Assembly: GCA_015056905.1 (NCBI GenBank)
Contig: SVFI01000004.1
Span: 1-64,000 of the forward strand
Source of the DNA: Lachnospiraceae bacterium
GTDB taxonomy: Bacteria; Bacillota; Clostridia; Lachnospirales; Lachnospiraceae
Length of the DNA stretch: 64,000 nucleotides
Reading direction: 5' to 3'
How positions within the stretch are numbered: position 1 is the stretch's first letter; each line of letters starts with the position of its first letter. The translations under genes were made by a program, and so were the position numbers. A model generated the notes under the pieces. It saw only the letters and a program-made list of their open reading frames with translations. It searched no databases and had not been told where the DNA came from. Shown here in pieces: positions 1-8,664 of the stretch.

Positions 1-250
1 AGCCAACCATAGCTCCACCAACAATAGACTTAACAATCCTACTATTCTTGCTCTGTTCTGCCATCTGTTCCTTTGTAGTCTGTACCGGTTTTAGCAAGAA
101 TCTTAATCCAATGAAAATCATTGCAATCTGCATGGTTCCGCTCATGGTCTTTTCCGGTAGAAAACTTGCCACATAACTTCCTACTGCTGTCATTGTCAAC
201 ACAGAAATTAGTAACAAAAGACTTCTTTTTACGTCCAAATTCCCGTTCTT
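1..250 (-). CDS. TSUP/TauE-SafE-like membrane permease, internal fragment
   Basis: The minus strand is open from about 250 to the window edge and encodes a membrane protein piece with the order KNGNLDVKRSL, a hydrophobic helix (LLLLISVLTMTAVGSYVASF), then MQIAMIFIGLRFLLKPV and a polar stretch. This pattern fits sulfite-exporter TauE/SafE family permeases, which move small organic or sulfur anions across the membrane. Its upstream part is cut off by the LacZ piece that begins near 252, and its downstream part leaves the window. No start codon is visible. The family call is from memory of the motif order and is moderate. Confidence 0.5.
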
Positions 251-251
251 T

Positions 252-957
252 TTATACGTCCATGGAGAGGGGTTTGATTACATTTTCTCTTATGCCCAGG
301 GCGGACTGGAGTCACTTGTAAAAAACGGATATGAATGGCTTTACCGCTGTCCGAAACCGACATTTTGGAGAGCGCTTACCGATAACGACAGAGGAAGCAA
401 ATTTCATATTAAGAGCGGAAGCTGGCTTGCAGCGGATATGTTTATTGATTGTAAGGACGTAGAGGTGATTACCGACGGCGTATCACAGGGAAAGCCTTGC
501 GCTCCGGAAAACAATAAATACGGCGGGGATGTATTTGCAGATGAGATTACCGTGAAATACACGTATGAAACAGTTACAACGCCGGCAACAACCGTAGATG
601 TGACATATCATGTTGCAGAAAAAGGGAAGATTACAGTAAATGTTTCCTACAAAGGCGTGCAGGGATTACCACAGCTTCCGGTATTTGGATTACGGTTTAT
701 CATGTCGACACTGGCAGATAAATATATGTATGAAGGATTGTCCGGAGAAACGTATCCGGACCGCAAGGCAGGAGCAGTAAAAGGGGTGTATGAAATAGAT
801 GATTTGAGTCTGACACCTTACCTTGTACCACAGGAGTGTGGTATGAGAATGGATACCGATTGGCTGGAAGTGACAAGACATACCAGTCTTGACAACAGCA
901 GAAAAGACAATTCGGATCAGGTTTTAAGAATCGAAAAAGAAAAAGATACATTTGCAT
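252..957 (+). pseudogene. lacZ: beta-galactosidase (LacZ, GH2) C-terminal domain fragment, cut at both ends
   Basis: Reading from about 252 gives GEGFDYIFSYAQGGLESLV, EWLYRCPKPTFWRALTDNDRG and, further on, VPQECGMRMDTDWLEVTR. These are hallmarks of the small C-terminal (domain 5) region of GH2 beta-galactosidases. The catalytic TIM barrel is absent. After LRIEKEKDTFA near 955 the homology stops and the frame only runs on by chance to a stop at 1154, through sequence that belongs to the antisense secreted-protein gene. There is no start codon at the left edge, where an opposite-strand permease fragment abuts it. About 235 residues remain, so the piece cannot be a working enzyme here. An ATG at 438 lies inside the domain and is not a real start. 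Confidence 0.75.
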
Positions 958-2951
958 ACGACCAGCATCATCTGACGATTTCCGCTTTCACTTTCCTCAC
1001 AGAACAAATAAATATAATGATTTCCAGCCGCTGTCTTTACATAGTATGGGTTAAAACCATATGCAAACAGATCTTCGTAGTGATAAGAGCCGGCGGAATC
1101 CTTATAAATTCCAAACTGCGAATAAAATCTGTCTGTTTCATTATAAACTCCTGAACAATTCAATTCCTCCAGTATTCCGTCTCCATCTAAATCGGTAAAA
1201 AAGGAATGGTCCAGAGGAAGTTCCACCATGTAAGCTTCCGGTACGTTTGTATACTTTTCATCAAACAGCTCCGGATACTCCGCAAAAGAAACGGTTGCAG
1301 ATAAGCGTCCGTTTCCCGGTTCTGTAAGATCACCGTCTCCGAAATAAAAGGTTACTCCATTATAATCCAATGTCCAGCTGATGCCATCTTCCGGCGTATT
1401 TTTAAAATAGTCCTCCACTACGGTTTCCGAATAACCTTCACCGGCCCAAAGATGGTTATTTAGCTCTTTGAGCACAGCTGCAGGAATCGGTTCCATATTG
1501 GTTTTTACCGTAACATCTGCCGTGCCGGAAAAGATACAGTCGCCTGTAGCATAAATACCATAGCAATAACCGTTCATGGTGTTTCCGCCGGTGGCATTTA
1601 CGGTACCGCCGCTTACGTTAATGCTGCCGTAGATACCATAGGATTTTTTGGTGTTGATAATATTGCATGGCAACAACAAATCTGCACCGGTTGCAGTTAA
1701 GGAACCGGAGGTCATGGTGATGTCACCATAACAGCCATAACTTTCCCGCGTATTATCTTTTCCGGATACCAAGTCTCCACAGGTTCCGCCGGTGGCAGTT
1801 ACGGTAGCTCCGGTAATTGAAATTGAAGTTGCCTTGATACCGTACGTTTGAGCCCGGAGAGTATGCGCAGTCATCCCTTCATAGGATGCCTGACCGCCGG
1901 TCGCTGTTATTTCACCGCCGGAAAATGTTGCATCACCGGTACAATTAATACCGTAGCTGTAAGGCAACCTATATCCTTCCGCAGTTCCGCCGGTAGCGTT
2001 TACGCAGCCGCCTGAAATATTTGCCGTCGTACAGGAAATACCGTAAGAATTACTTTCGGTTCCACCGGTGGTATTGCCTCCATAAGCGTTGATTGTACTA
2101 CCTTTAATAGTTGCCGTAGCACAAGAAATACCGCAGGAAACATTTTGAGATTCCCCTCCGTAGGCATTGATGACACAACCGGAAGTTACCCAATGTGTTA
2201 ATGTACCACCTGCTTTTGTAGTATAAAGATAATATGTCGATTCCTTCCCATCCTGTATCGTCTCAATTTCTTTGCCGGCAAAAATTCCGATACTTGAATT
2301 TGTAGCCGGACCGGCACTGACCGTCAGGATATCATTTATATTACTTGAATTCGGCTTACCAATAATCAAATTGGCGTTCGGGACGCAAATTCCTTTTGTA
2401 GAAACAGCATTCTCAGCATTCACAATAATACTGCTTTGGGACGCCGCACGATTGTCACTTCCTGTTCCGGTCATAATAAGCAAATAACCGGAACCCCCAT
2501 AGTAAATACCTGCATATTCATTCTCTTCGTATGCATAACCTGCTCCTTCATAGACATAGTTATCTAACATAAGAACCGGATTTCCATCCTGGCATATATA
2601 TAAAGTTGCCGTTCCTCCTCCGGTACCTGCTACCGAATCTCCAGCGTATTGCAGAGGCGTCTCGCCCACATATACCGGATTCGCCTGCAGGTCCGGCGCT
2701 GCTGCCGTCTCCGCTGTCACCGGCTCCGTAATCACAGAAAACTCATCACAATCCTCTTCTGCCTCCGAAGGGGTTTGGTCTAAATGTATAACCGTATCCT
2801 CGGCAGATTCATTTTCAAAAATTGCGTTTGCACTTACCCCGGATTCTGCAACCGGGTCTTTTGTTTCTGCACGCACTTGCAATGCATTTGTCGGCATCAT
2901 ACCAAGCACCAATGCCATACACACGATTAAACTCAGAATTCTTTTTTTCAC
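924..2951 (-). CDS. secreted beta-repeat (carbohydrate-binding-like) protein, C-terminus cut
   Basis: The start is GTG at 2951, chosen because AAGGAG lies 8 bases upstream; a GTG at 2960 would overlap that site. The N-terminus (KKRILSLIVCMALVLGMMPTNALQVRAE) is a signal peptide. The middle carries many repeats ending in NATGG, TATGG or NAYGG, spaced roughly 25-35 residues, alternating with SYGI/YGIYG motifs, as in right-handed beta-helix surface proteins of gut Clostridia. The C-terminal quarter has DLDGDGILEELN, a calcium-loop-like motif. Homologous sequence ends near 957. The frame then reads antisense through the LacZ fragment to a stop at 924, so the true C-terminus is lost. The function is probably cell-surface binding; the ligand is unknown. 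Confidence 0.7.
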   Translation of the reverse strand: MKKRILSLIVCMALVLGMMPTNALQVRAETKDPVAESGVSANAIFENESAEDTVIHLDQTPSEAEEDCDEFSVITEPVTAETAAAPDLQANPVYVGETPLQYAGDSVAGTGGGTATLYICQDGNPVLMLDNYVYEGAGYAYEENEYAGIYYGGSGYLLIMTGTGSDNRAASQSSIIVNAENAVSTKGICVPNANLIIGKPNSSNINDILTVSAGPATNSSIGIFAGKEIETIQDGKESTYYLYTTKAGGTLTHWVTSGCVINAYGGESQNVSCGISCATATIKGSTINAYGGNTTGGTESNSYGISCTTANISGGCVNATGGTAEGYRLPYSYGINCTGDATFSGGEITATGGQASYEGMTAHTLRAQTYGIKATSISITGATVTATGGTCGDLVSGKDNTRESYGCYGDITMTSGSLTATGADLLLPCNIINTKKSYGIYGSINVSGGTVNATGGNTMNGYCYGIYATGDCIFSGTADVTVKTNMEPIPAAVLKELNNHLWAGEGYSETVVEDYFKNTPEDGISWTLDYNGVTFYFGDGDLTEPGNGRLSATVSFAEYPELFDEKYTNVPEAYMVELPLDHSFFTDLDGDGILEELNCSGVYNETDRFYSQFGIYKDSAGSYHYEDLFAYGFNPYYVKTAAGNHYIYLFCEESESGNRQMMLVVCKCIFFFFDS

Positions 2952-3145
2952 AATTTTCACTCCTTTTTTGTGATGTTGACTCGGTCAAAACCTTGTGCCA
3001 TAATACAAACACAACACCCAGTCTGCCGATGGTATACTATCATTTTTTTCTGTACATCGCACCACCCAAAAGTTCCAAAACGGGTGGGAAATATTTAAAA
3101 AAGGCAAAAATTCGGGGGGGAAATTGAATCTTGAAAGGATACGAA

Positions 3146-4510
3146 ATGAAGAAAAGAATTCCGGCAATACTTATTTGTTTTATAACCATAATTCCATACC
3201 TTTTCGGTTGTTCAACCCAAAATATTCCAAATCCGGAAAATCCTGTCACACTTACGATGTGGCACGTTTACGGCAGTCAGACTACATCCCCGTTAAACAC
3301 GGTAATTGACGAATTTAATCAAACGGTCGGCCAAGAAAACGGAATTACCATCAATGTCGTTTCCGTTACAAGCTCCTCCGCCATTGATCAGGCATTAGCC
3401 GCAGCTGCCGGCGGGGAACCCGGCGCAGAGGAGTTACCGGATTTATTCACTGCCTATCCGCGCGTGGTAGAAATGATCGGCGAGGAAAATCTTCTCACAT
3501 GGAATGACTATTTTACAGAAGAAGAACTCTCTGCATTCCATAGTGAATTTTTATCGGAAGGATATTTTGAGGATAAATTGCTGATGATTCCGATTGCCAA
3601 ATCAACCGAAGCGCTTTTCGTCAACCAAACCTTGTTTGACCGTTTTTGCAGCGAAACCGGTGTTTCCGCCGGCGATCTTTCCACCTTTGACGGTCTGTTT
3701 GAAGTTGCCCGCAACTATTATGACTGGTCCGGCGGTAAGCATTTTCTTCAGCTGAACGACTACTATAACTATGCATATGTCGGCATGAAATCCCAAGGCA
3801 GCGAATTTATAAAAAACAGTCAGTTAAATCTTCACGACGAAGCCTTTGAACATATTTGGACACCTTTGGCAAAAGCGGCGATTCACGGCGGAATTTGTCT
3901 GGACGACGGATATGCTGCTGCAAAATGGAAAACCATCGACATTATCGCCAACACAGGTTCCACCGCAGATGTACTGTACCAGCCGGAAGAGGTATTTTAC
4001 CCGGATAACACTTCCGAATCCATTACTACCCTGGCATTGCCGTACCCTGCATTTACGGAGGATGTTTCCGCTGTTGTTCATCGCGGCGGAGGACTTTTTG
4101 CTGTCAAAAGTGACAATGAAGCGAAAAATCAAGCCGCCTATCTATTCGCCAAGTGGCTGACAGAACATGACAACAATCTGGAGTTTGTGACACAGGCAGG
4201 TTATCTTCCGGTTACCGACAGCGCCATGGATTTCCTGTTTGATGACATCCATATTGTTGAAAATGAAAAATATCACAGTGTTTATGAAGCCGTGGATAAA
4301 ATGAACCAAACGTACTCTTTTTATCCGCTCCCGCTTTACAACGGAGCTTCCGATATTCAAAATGACTTTGAAAATAATGTGAAAGCTGTCCTTAGGACCG
4401 CACATGTACAATATACGAAACGCGTCTCTGACGGCGAAGACCCTGAACCGGTTTTAAATGGACTTGCAGAGTCCTCCCTCGCCGAACTGAGAAACCTGTC
4501 AGAAAAATAA
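3146..4510 (+). CDS. extracellular solute-binding lipoprotein (ABC type 1)
   Basis: The protein has 454 residues. ATG at 3146 is preferred because AAAGGA lies 6 bases upstream; an in-frame TTG at 3131 lacks a site. The signal peptide ends in a lipobox (PYLFGC), so it is a lipoprotein on the outer face of the membrane. The sequence VTLTMWHVYGSQTTSPLNTVIDEFN and the later AAYLFAKWLTEHDNNLEFVTQAGYLPV are typical of family 1 sugar-binding proteins. No permease or ATPase gene is nearby. The next gene, 19 bases downstream, is a membrane-bound regulator with its own extracellular domain, so the protein may be a ligand-presenting sensor subunit rather than part of an importer. The ligand cannot be read from sequence. 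Confidence 0.85.
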   Translation: MKKRIPAILICFITIIPYLFGCSTQNIPNPENPVTLTMWHVYGSQTTSPLNTVIDEFNQTVGQENGITINVVSVTSSSAIDQALAAAAGGEPGAEELPDLFTAYPRVVEMIGEENLLTWNDYFTEEELSAFHSEFLSEGYFEDKLLMIPIAKSTEALFVNQTLFDRFCSETGVSAGDLSTFDGLFEVARNYYDWSGGKHFLQLNDYYNYAYVGMKSQGSEFIKNSQLNLHDEAFEHIWTPLAKAAIHGGICLDDGYAAAKWKTIDIIANTGSTADVLYQPEEVFYPDNTSESITTLALPYPAFTEDVSAVVHRGGGLFAVKSDNEAKNQAAYLFAKWLTEHDNNLEFVTQAGYLPVTDSAMDFLFDDIHIVENEKYHSVYEAVDKMNQTYSFYPLPLYNGASDIQNDFENNVKAVLRTAHVQYTKRVSDGEDPEPVLNGLAESSLAELRNLSEK

Positions 4511-4529
4511 GGAGGATACACAGGAAAAC

Positions 4530-6203
4530 ATGAATGTTTTAAACCGGGTCAGCATAAAAGCAATTGCAACGCAGCTTAAAACAGAGAGCATTTCCATGCG
4601 CAGACGTTTTTATTTTTTCATCCTGTCTGCCATTGCCATCGTTTTATCTCTTATTCTTCTGCTGTTTAATTTATTTGGAATCATGAATCCTACGGATCGG
4701 CAAATCATGGAAATACTGGATACACAGCTGCTGTCTTATACAGATAATATCGAGAGTGACTACAACAAAATTGCAGCCCATGCAATTTCCTTTTCCGACC
4801 AGCTGGAAACATCTATTCAGCATTATTTAACAGAAAATGACATGACCTTTGATGCTTTGGAAAACAATCCGGACGCGCTTTCCGATTTACAAAACCACTT
4901 GTATGACGTGGTTTATTTAAATATGCAGCTTGCCCCATCCAGCGGCGCTTTTTATATCTTGGATACGACGGTTAACAACCGGTCCCGGACACCGTATTAC
5001 AATGGCATCTATCTGAAATATATTAATATTTATTCGGAAAATACGGTAAACAATGAAATTTCTCTTTATCGCGGTTCTTACACTACCGGAAAGAATCATA
5101 ATCTCACCTTTCACAGTGGCTGGCAGAACGAAATGCAGACCGAGTTTTTTAATAACAGCAATTCCCTCTTTGCGGACAATCCTCACTATATCCTCAGTCC
5201 TACCATGGAAATCCCGGACACTTGGGAAAGAGCGAGATATGTCTATGTTCCTATCCGCGATTTGAAGGACAATATCATAGGTATCTGCGGTTTTGAGGTA
5301 AACGATTTATATTTCCAGTTATCCGAGAAAGTAAGCGACGACAAACTCGGGCAGCTTATCGGTGCATTACTTGACGAAAAGCAGGGCTCCTATTCCGGAC
5401 AGTTTAACTTAAGCCGGTATAATATTACCAATTCCAATATCCTGACTTTAGATAAAAAGAACATCACCGAATTTGACTTTGGTACTGAAACATGTATCGG
5501 CAGAACGCAAAATATCCAACTCGGAAGCAGTATCTTTACAGTGGCAATTATGCTCACAGAAGCACAATATAAAAATCTGCTTGAAAAAAACCGGATGAAA
5601 ACTGCCGGCGTTATATTTTTTGTCGTTATTTTTGCACTTATATACAGTATTTTCATAAGCAAAAAGTATATTGCGCCTATCATCAAAAGTCTTGAACAAA
5701 TTAAATCAAAGGACGTGTCCGACAGCAATTTAAAAATACGTGAAATAGACGATTTAATTGCTTTTTTGGAAGAAAAAGATATCCTCTATGAACAGAAACT
5801 GCAAAATTTGGAAAAGTCTCAAAAAATAGCCGAAGAAGAAGCCAAGCGAACGAAAGCGGCTTATGAAAAAGCTTTGGAAGAATGTGCGCTGGCGCAAAGC
5901 GAGATTCAGCTTCTTTCCGACGAATATAAAAAGGAAATCGTTTTGGAAGATTACGAGTTCTTTCTTCGCAATCTGAACAAACTGACTCCTGCCGAATATA
6001 AAATCTATGAATTGTATTTATCCGGTAAATCCGCCAAAGAAATTGTAAGTGTTTTAGGAATTACAGAAAATACGTTGAAATATCACAACAAAAATATCTA
6101 CAGCAAACTTGGCATTTCTTCCCGAAAACAGTTATTGCGTTTTGCATCTTTAAAACAACATCAGGATAAAGTAGGAACTTCATACAAAAGCACTCGCAGG
6201 TAA
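4530..6203 (+). CDS. membrane-anchored sensor with LuxR-type HTH output
   Basis: The protein has 557 residues. A transmembrane helix lies at about 27-50, an extracytoplasmic region of some 300 residues follows, a second helix is at about 357-378, then a charged coiled coil to about 480 and a GerE/LuxR helix-turn-helix at about 485-540 (LTPAEYKIYELYLSGKSAKEI followed by the recognition stretch around ENTLKYHNKNI). It has no kinase, HAMP or receiver domain, so it looks like a one-component transmembrane transcription regulator. The large outer domain resembles Cache-type sensors in layout only. It follows the solute-binding lipoprotein in one transcription unit, which suggests the lipoprotein delivers the signal. 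The end of the gene overlaps a hairpin. Confidence 0.75.
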   Translation: MNVLNRVSIKAIATQLKTESISMRRRFYFFILSAIAIVLSLILLLFNLFGIMNPTDRQIMEILDTQLLSYTDNIESDYNKIAAHAISFSDQLETSIQHYLTENDMTFDALENNPDALSDLQNHLYDVVYLNMQLAPSSGAFYILDTTVNNRSRTPYYNGIYLKYINIYSENTVNNEISLYRGSYTTGKNHNLTFHSGWQNEMQTEFFNNSNSLFADNPHYILSPTMEIPDTWERARYVYVPIRDLKDNIIGICGFEVNDLYFQLSEKVSDDKLGQLIGALLDEKQGSYSGQFNLSRYNITNSNILTLDKKNITEFDFGTETCIGRTQNIQLGSSIFTVAIMLTEAQYKNLLEKNRMKTAGVIFFVVIFALIYSIFISKKYIAPIIKSLEQIKSKDVSDSNLKIREIDDLIAFLEEKDILYEQKLQNLEKSQKIAEEEAKRTKAAYEKALEECALAQSEIQLLSDEYKKEIVLEDYEFFLRNLNKLTPAEYKIYELYLSGKSAKEIVSVLGITENTLKYHNKNIYSKLGISSRKQLLRFASLKQHQDKVGTSYKSTRR

Positions 6204-6219
6204 TCACCTGCGAGTGCTT
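6188..6219. terminator. 14-bp perfect hairpin overlapping the stop codon of the LuxR-type gene
   Basis: AAGCACTCGCAGGT at 6188-6201 pairs with ACCTGCGAGTGCTT at 6206-6219 around a 4-base loop. The TAA stop at 6201-6203 sits at the top of the stem. A good T-run is missing on the plus side, while CTTTTG follows on the minus side, so it can end transcription weakly from both directions. Confidence 0.6.
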
Positions 6220-6229
6220 CTAATACTCT

Positions 6230-6385
6230 CTATTTAACCATCCAAACTGCCCGTCGCACGGTGGCGTTTTGCTCGATAATGTCGTTTGCGATGCCCATCC
6301 CCGCTGCTCGTTCTAATGCTTTACGCTCTTTCTTATCATCTATTCCTTTCACAACACGATTTCCCTCCGGACATAGCTTTACCAT
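6230..6385 (-). CDS. small hypothetical protein, 51 aa, possible gene remnant
   Basis: This short minus-strand frame runs from ATG at 6385 to TAG at 6230. It reads MVKLCPEGNRVVKGIDDKKER, then KALERAAGMGIANDI and ending AVWMVK. Composition is protein-like (charged, helical, no low complexity). There is an in-frame stop immediately before the ATG and no clear ribosome site, so it may be the 3' end of a larger decayed gene. It lies between the hairpin at 6188-6219 and a methyltransferase gene on the same strand. No function is recognised. Confidence 0.4.
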   Translation of the reverse strand: MVKLCPEGNRVVKGIDDKKERKALERAAGMGIANDIIEQNATVRRAVWMVK

Positions 6386-6414
6386 CTACGTAAAGTAGAG
6401 AAGCAAACCAAAAT

Positions 6415-7041
6415 TTACTCGTTTCCTTCATTCCCAATTTTAAAAATCACAATCCGTTCCCGCAAGTCACTTCCTCCAAACAAGTCATCACATGCTATCT
6501 CATCATAAAATTCCAACTCGTCTACTGTCATAAGATATGAAATATACTCTTCTGAAGGATAATAAAAAAACAAAAATATTTCCCTCGGCTTTTCATAATA
6601 AGACTTTATAATTCTTGCCATCACTTTTCGAAGTAACTCTACTGAAAAAGGATTGAAAAAATAGCACCTATTGACTTTTGACGGTACTTCATACTCTTCT
6701 GCTCTTGCTAATACAAATTCTGTCTTTGTTCCCGAAACGGTCGTCGTCTGATTTTCCAGCGCACTCTGATAAATCCGCTTATCATATTCAATCCCTATGG
6801 TATTTGCCTTGGTTTGATAGGAGAGAAAAAAATCGACGCGTCCCTTCCCACAACCATAATCTAAAACCACATCTTCCCTACGAATAAAACCACTATTCGC
6901 CAAACGCTCCAAAACACTATACGGCGAGGGTTCATATGGGTAGCGGTATTGGTCGGAATTCGAATCATCCCGGCCGGTTGTTTTTACTTGCAAAAGCTTA
7001 TCCCATGTATTTTCGTTATCTGTGAACAATGCTATACGCAT
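6415..7041 (-). CDS. class I SAM-dependent methyltransferase
   Basis: The protein has 208 residues. VLDYGCGKGRVDFFLS at about 63-78 is a clear motif I for S-adenosylmethionine binding, and the acidic residue of TIGIEYDKRIYQSA serves as motif II. RCYFFNPFSVELLRKVM could be motif IV, with NPF at the catalytic position. It most resembles stand-alone small-molecule or unknown-substrate methyltransferases common in Clostridia. The start is ATG with a weak site. It appears to be a single-gene unit and the substrate is unknown. Confidence 0.75.
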   Translation of the reverse strand: MRIALFTDNENTWDKLLQVKTTGRDDSNSDQYRYPYEPSPYSVLERLANSGFIRREDVVLDYGCGKGRVDFFLSYQTKANTIGIEYDKRIYQSALENQTTTVSGTKTEFVLARAEEYEVPSKVNRCYFFNPFSVELLRKVMARIIKSYYEKPREIFLFFYYPSEEYISYLMTVDELEFYDEIACDDLFGGSDLRERIVIFKIGNEGNE

Positions 7042-7156
7042 AACTAATCTCCTATAATATTAAATTCTCATATGTTTTCAAGCTCTCCGTAAGACTAAAA
7101 TTTATCCTAACTCGCACAAAATCAAGCCCCGCTTACTCCGACTATGAACGCTAATT

Positions 7157-8140
7157 TTAAAACGTAACACACCTCTCATTTACAGCCTCGGACACAACCG
7201 GATTCCTCCCCTCCAAGTCCACGTCATTCATGTCAATAAACCGAACCCGACTGTCATCGTATGTCCGATAATAATAAATGCACTTGTCCAGATTACAGCA
7301 GCAGGAATATGTTGTTATCTCATACATATCATTCTCAAGTCGCACGCATCCCCTAATCTGCTCGACGCTCCCCAAAATATGGAAAAACTGACTGACGCTT
7401 TCCGCTTCCGTGTTACCGGAAACAGAGTTAGCCCTTACAAACGCAGCTCGCACAAAACGCGACATGGACGAAAAATCTCCCGGAAGACCGATTGCCCCCA
7501 TTCCGCGACTGTAAATCTCAAGTGGAAATTCTGCGGAGAATCGGTTTTGAGGGACATATGGTGTCACATTCATATAATTATTTAAGTTGGCAAGATGATA
7601 CGGAAACGGGGGATTGTTGGTCATTACTCCGATGGGATTTTCATAAACCTTCAGTCCTTCCTTGACCGGTTCAACCACAATGCTATCCTTTTTATCCGCA
7701 ATCATAAAATGAAGCGGAGAGAGAGCCAGTCTGTCATTGAAAGAAATTGCCACAAGCCTTACTTTCGATAGAATTTCGCGAGCCTGCTCCACGCTATTGC
7801 ACTGCGAAAGTACCAGAGGAATCAGCTCGTACGGTGCAACATCATGCTCATTACCGCCATTCTTGTCCCCGGTTGCATTCTCATAAAATGCATTCCCCAC
7901 AAAATGGAGCCCTGCCATTGCAAGCCCTTTTTCATTCATTGCATCAAAATAGAGCGGATAACCATCCTCAACAAGTGCCATCCCAATCATGGCATACTTG
8001 CATTTCGGCGCCGATGCGCACTTATATTTCCACACATAATTTCTCGGTGTTGTGACTACACGCTCGCCAAATGATACTTCGTAATCTAAATTCCTTCCAA
8101 AATAATGGTCCTTTGTATGATAGGTAATTGCAGTACACAT
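7157..8140 (-). CDS. choloylglycine hydrolase family (bile salt hydrolase-like) Ntn amidase
   Basis: The protein has 327 residues and starts MCTAITY, giving the Cys2 nucleophile once Met is removed; GGAGG sits just before the ATG. Other active-site positions of the family are present: Arg16, Asp19, Asn175 in TNNPPF and Arg228 in MSRFVRAAF. The whole length aligns with cytosolic bile salt hydrolases that deconjugate glycine- or taurine-linked bile acids. The residue matching the Asn of GLNF (Asn82 of the Clostridium perfringens enzyme; Tyr in penicillin V acylases) is His79 here. The family is sure, while the substrate (bile salt, penicillin V or an N-acyl amide) is open. It is a single gene with no transporter beside it. 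Confidence 0.88.
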   Translation of the reverse strand: MCTAITYHTKDHYFGRNLDYEVSFGERVVTTPRNYVWKYKCASAPKCKYAMIGMALVEDGYPLYFDAMNEKGLAMAGLHFVGNAFYENATGDKNGGNEHDVAPYELIPLVLSQCNSVEQAREILSKVRLVAISFNDRLALSPLHFMIADKKDSIVVEPVKEGLKVYENPIGVMTNNPPFPYHLANLNNYMNVTPYVPQNRFSAEFPLEIYSRGMGAIGLPGDFSSMSRFVRAAFVRANSVSGNTEAESVSQFFHILGSVEQIRGCVRLENDMYEITTYSCCCNLDKCIYYYRTYDDSRVRFIDMNDVDLEGRNPVVSEAVNERCVTF

Positions 8141-8186
8141 AGTTACCTCCTGCTAACTGGAATCTTTATAGCGCCACCTCGAATGT

Positions 8187-8219
8187 AAAAAAACCGTGAC
8201 TACTCACTAGCCACGGTTT
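8187..8219 (-). terminator. rho-independent terminator of the CarD-like gene
   Basis: On the minus strand AAACCGTG and CACGGTTT (8219-8212 and 8198-8191) form a stem followed by a run of seven T. The stop codon of the CarD-like gene lies in the loop. Confidence 0.85.
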
Positions 8220-8637
8220 CATTATTCCCTTTCTTCTTTTTCTCATTCTTTTTTGACGCTTTCAGCATTTCCTGCTGCAAAACAAATTCAACCTCTCCTT
8301 TACGATAAAGAAGTTCTCTCGTCTCTTTCGGAAGTGTATCTGCCATCTTGTACTGCATTTCGAAATCAGCAAAATTTACCAATTGTTCTCCGGCATCGCT
8401 ATTCTCTGCCTTTTCCCACTCTTCGGATAACTTCATTGCCTGCTCTGCGCTGATCAGTTTCCGAAGTTCAACCGTATGGTTCTGAACCGGAATATATGCT
8501 GTTTTGTCTTTTTGATAAACCGAGCGTAAAACATAGTACGAAACCGCAGCACCTTTCTTCGGAGCAAGGTTCGTAATGTCTGCAACCTTACAGACACCCA
8601 TAGTCTCGCTGTATATATAATCTTTCTTTTGAAACAT
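8200..8637 (-). CDS. CarD/CdnL-family RNA polymerase-binding regulator
   Basis: The protein has 145 residues. The N-terminus (FQKKDYIYSETMGVCKVADI, then YYVLRS and TAYIPVQN) is the Tudor-like RNA-polymerase-interacting domain shared by CarD, CdnL and the Mfd transcription-repair factor. The C-terminal half is helical and ends in a Lys-rich tail. Such proteins bind the beta subunit and stabilise open promoter complexes. The gene is last in a minus-strand row after the NlpC/P60 gene and is closed by a strong terminator overlapping its stop. Confidence 0.85.
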   Translation of the reverse strand: MFQKKDYIYSETMGVCKVADITNLAPKKGAAVSYYVLRSVYQKDKTAYIPVQNHTVELRKLISAEQAMKLSEEWEKAENSDAGEQLVNFADFEMQYKMADTLPKETRELLYRKGEVEFVLQQEMLKASKKNEKKKKGNNETVASE

Positions 8638-8664
8638 TATTTTTCCCTCTTTATCTTTAGAATG

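Noticed and set aside
438-1154. Plus-strand frame of 238 codons that looks like a complete gene
   Set aside because: Its ATG is inside the LacZ domain and its last 65 codons read antisense through the secreted-protein gene.
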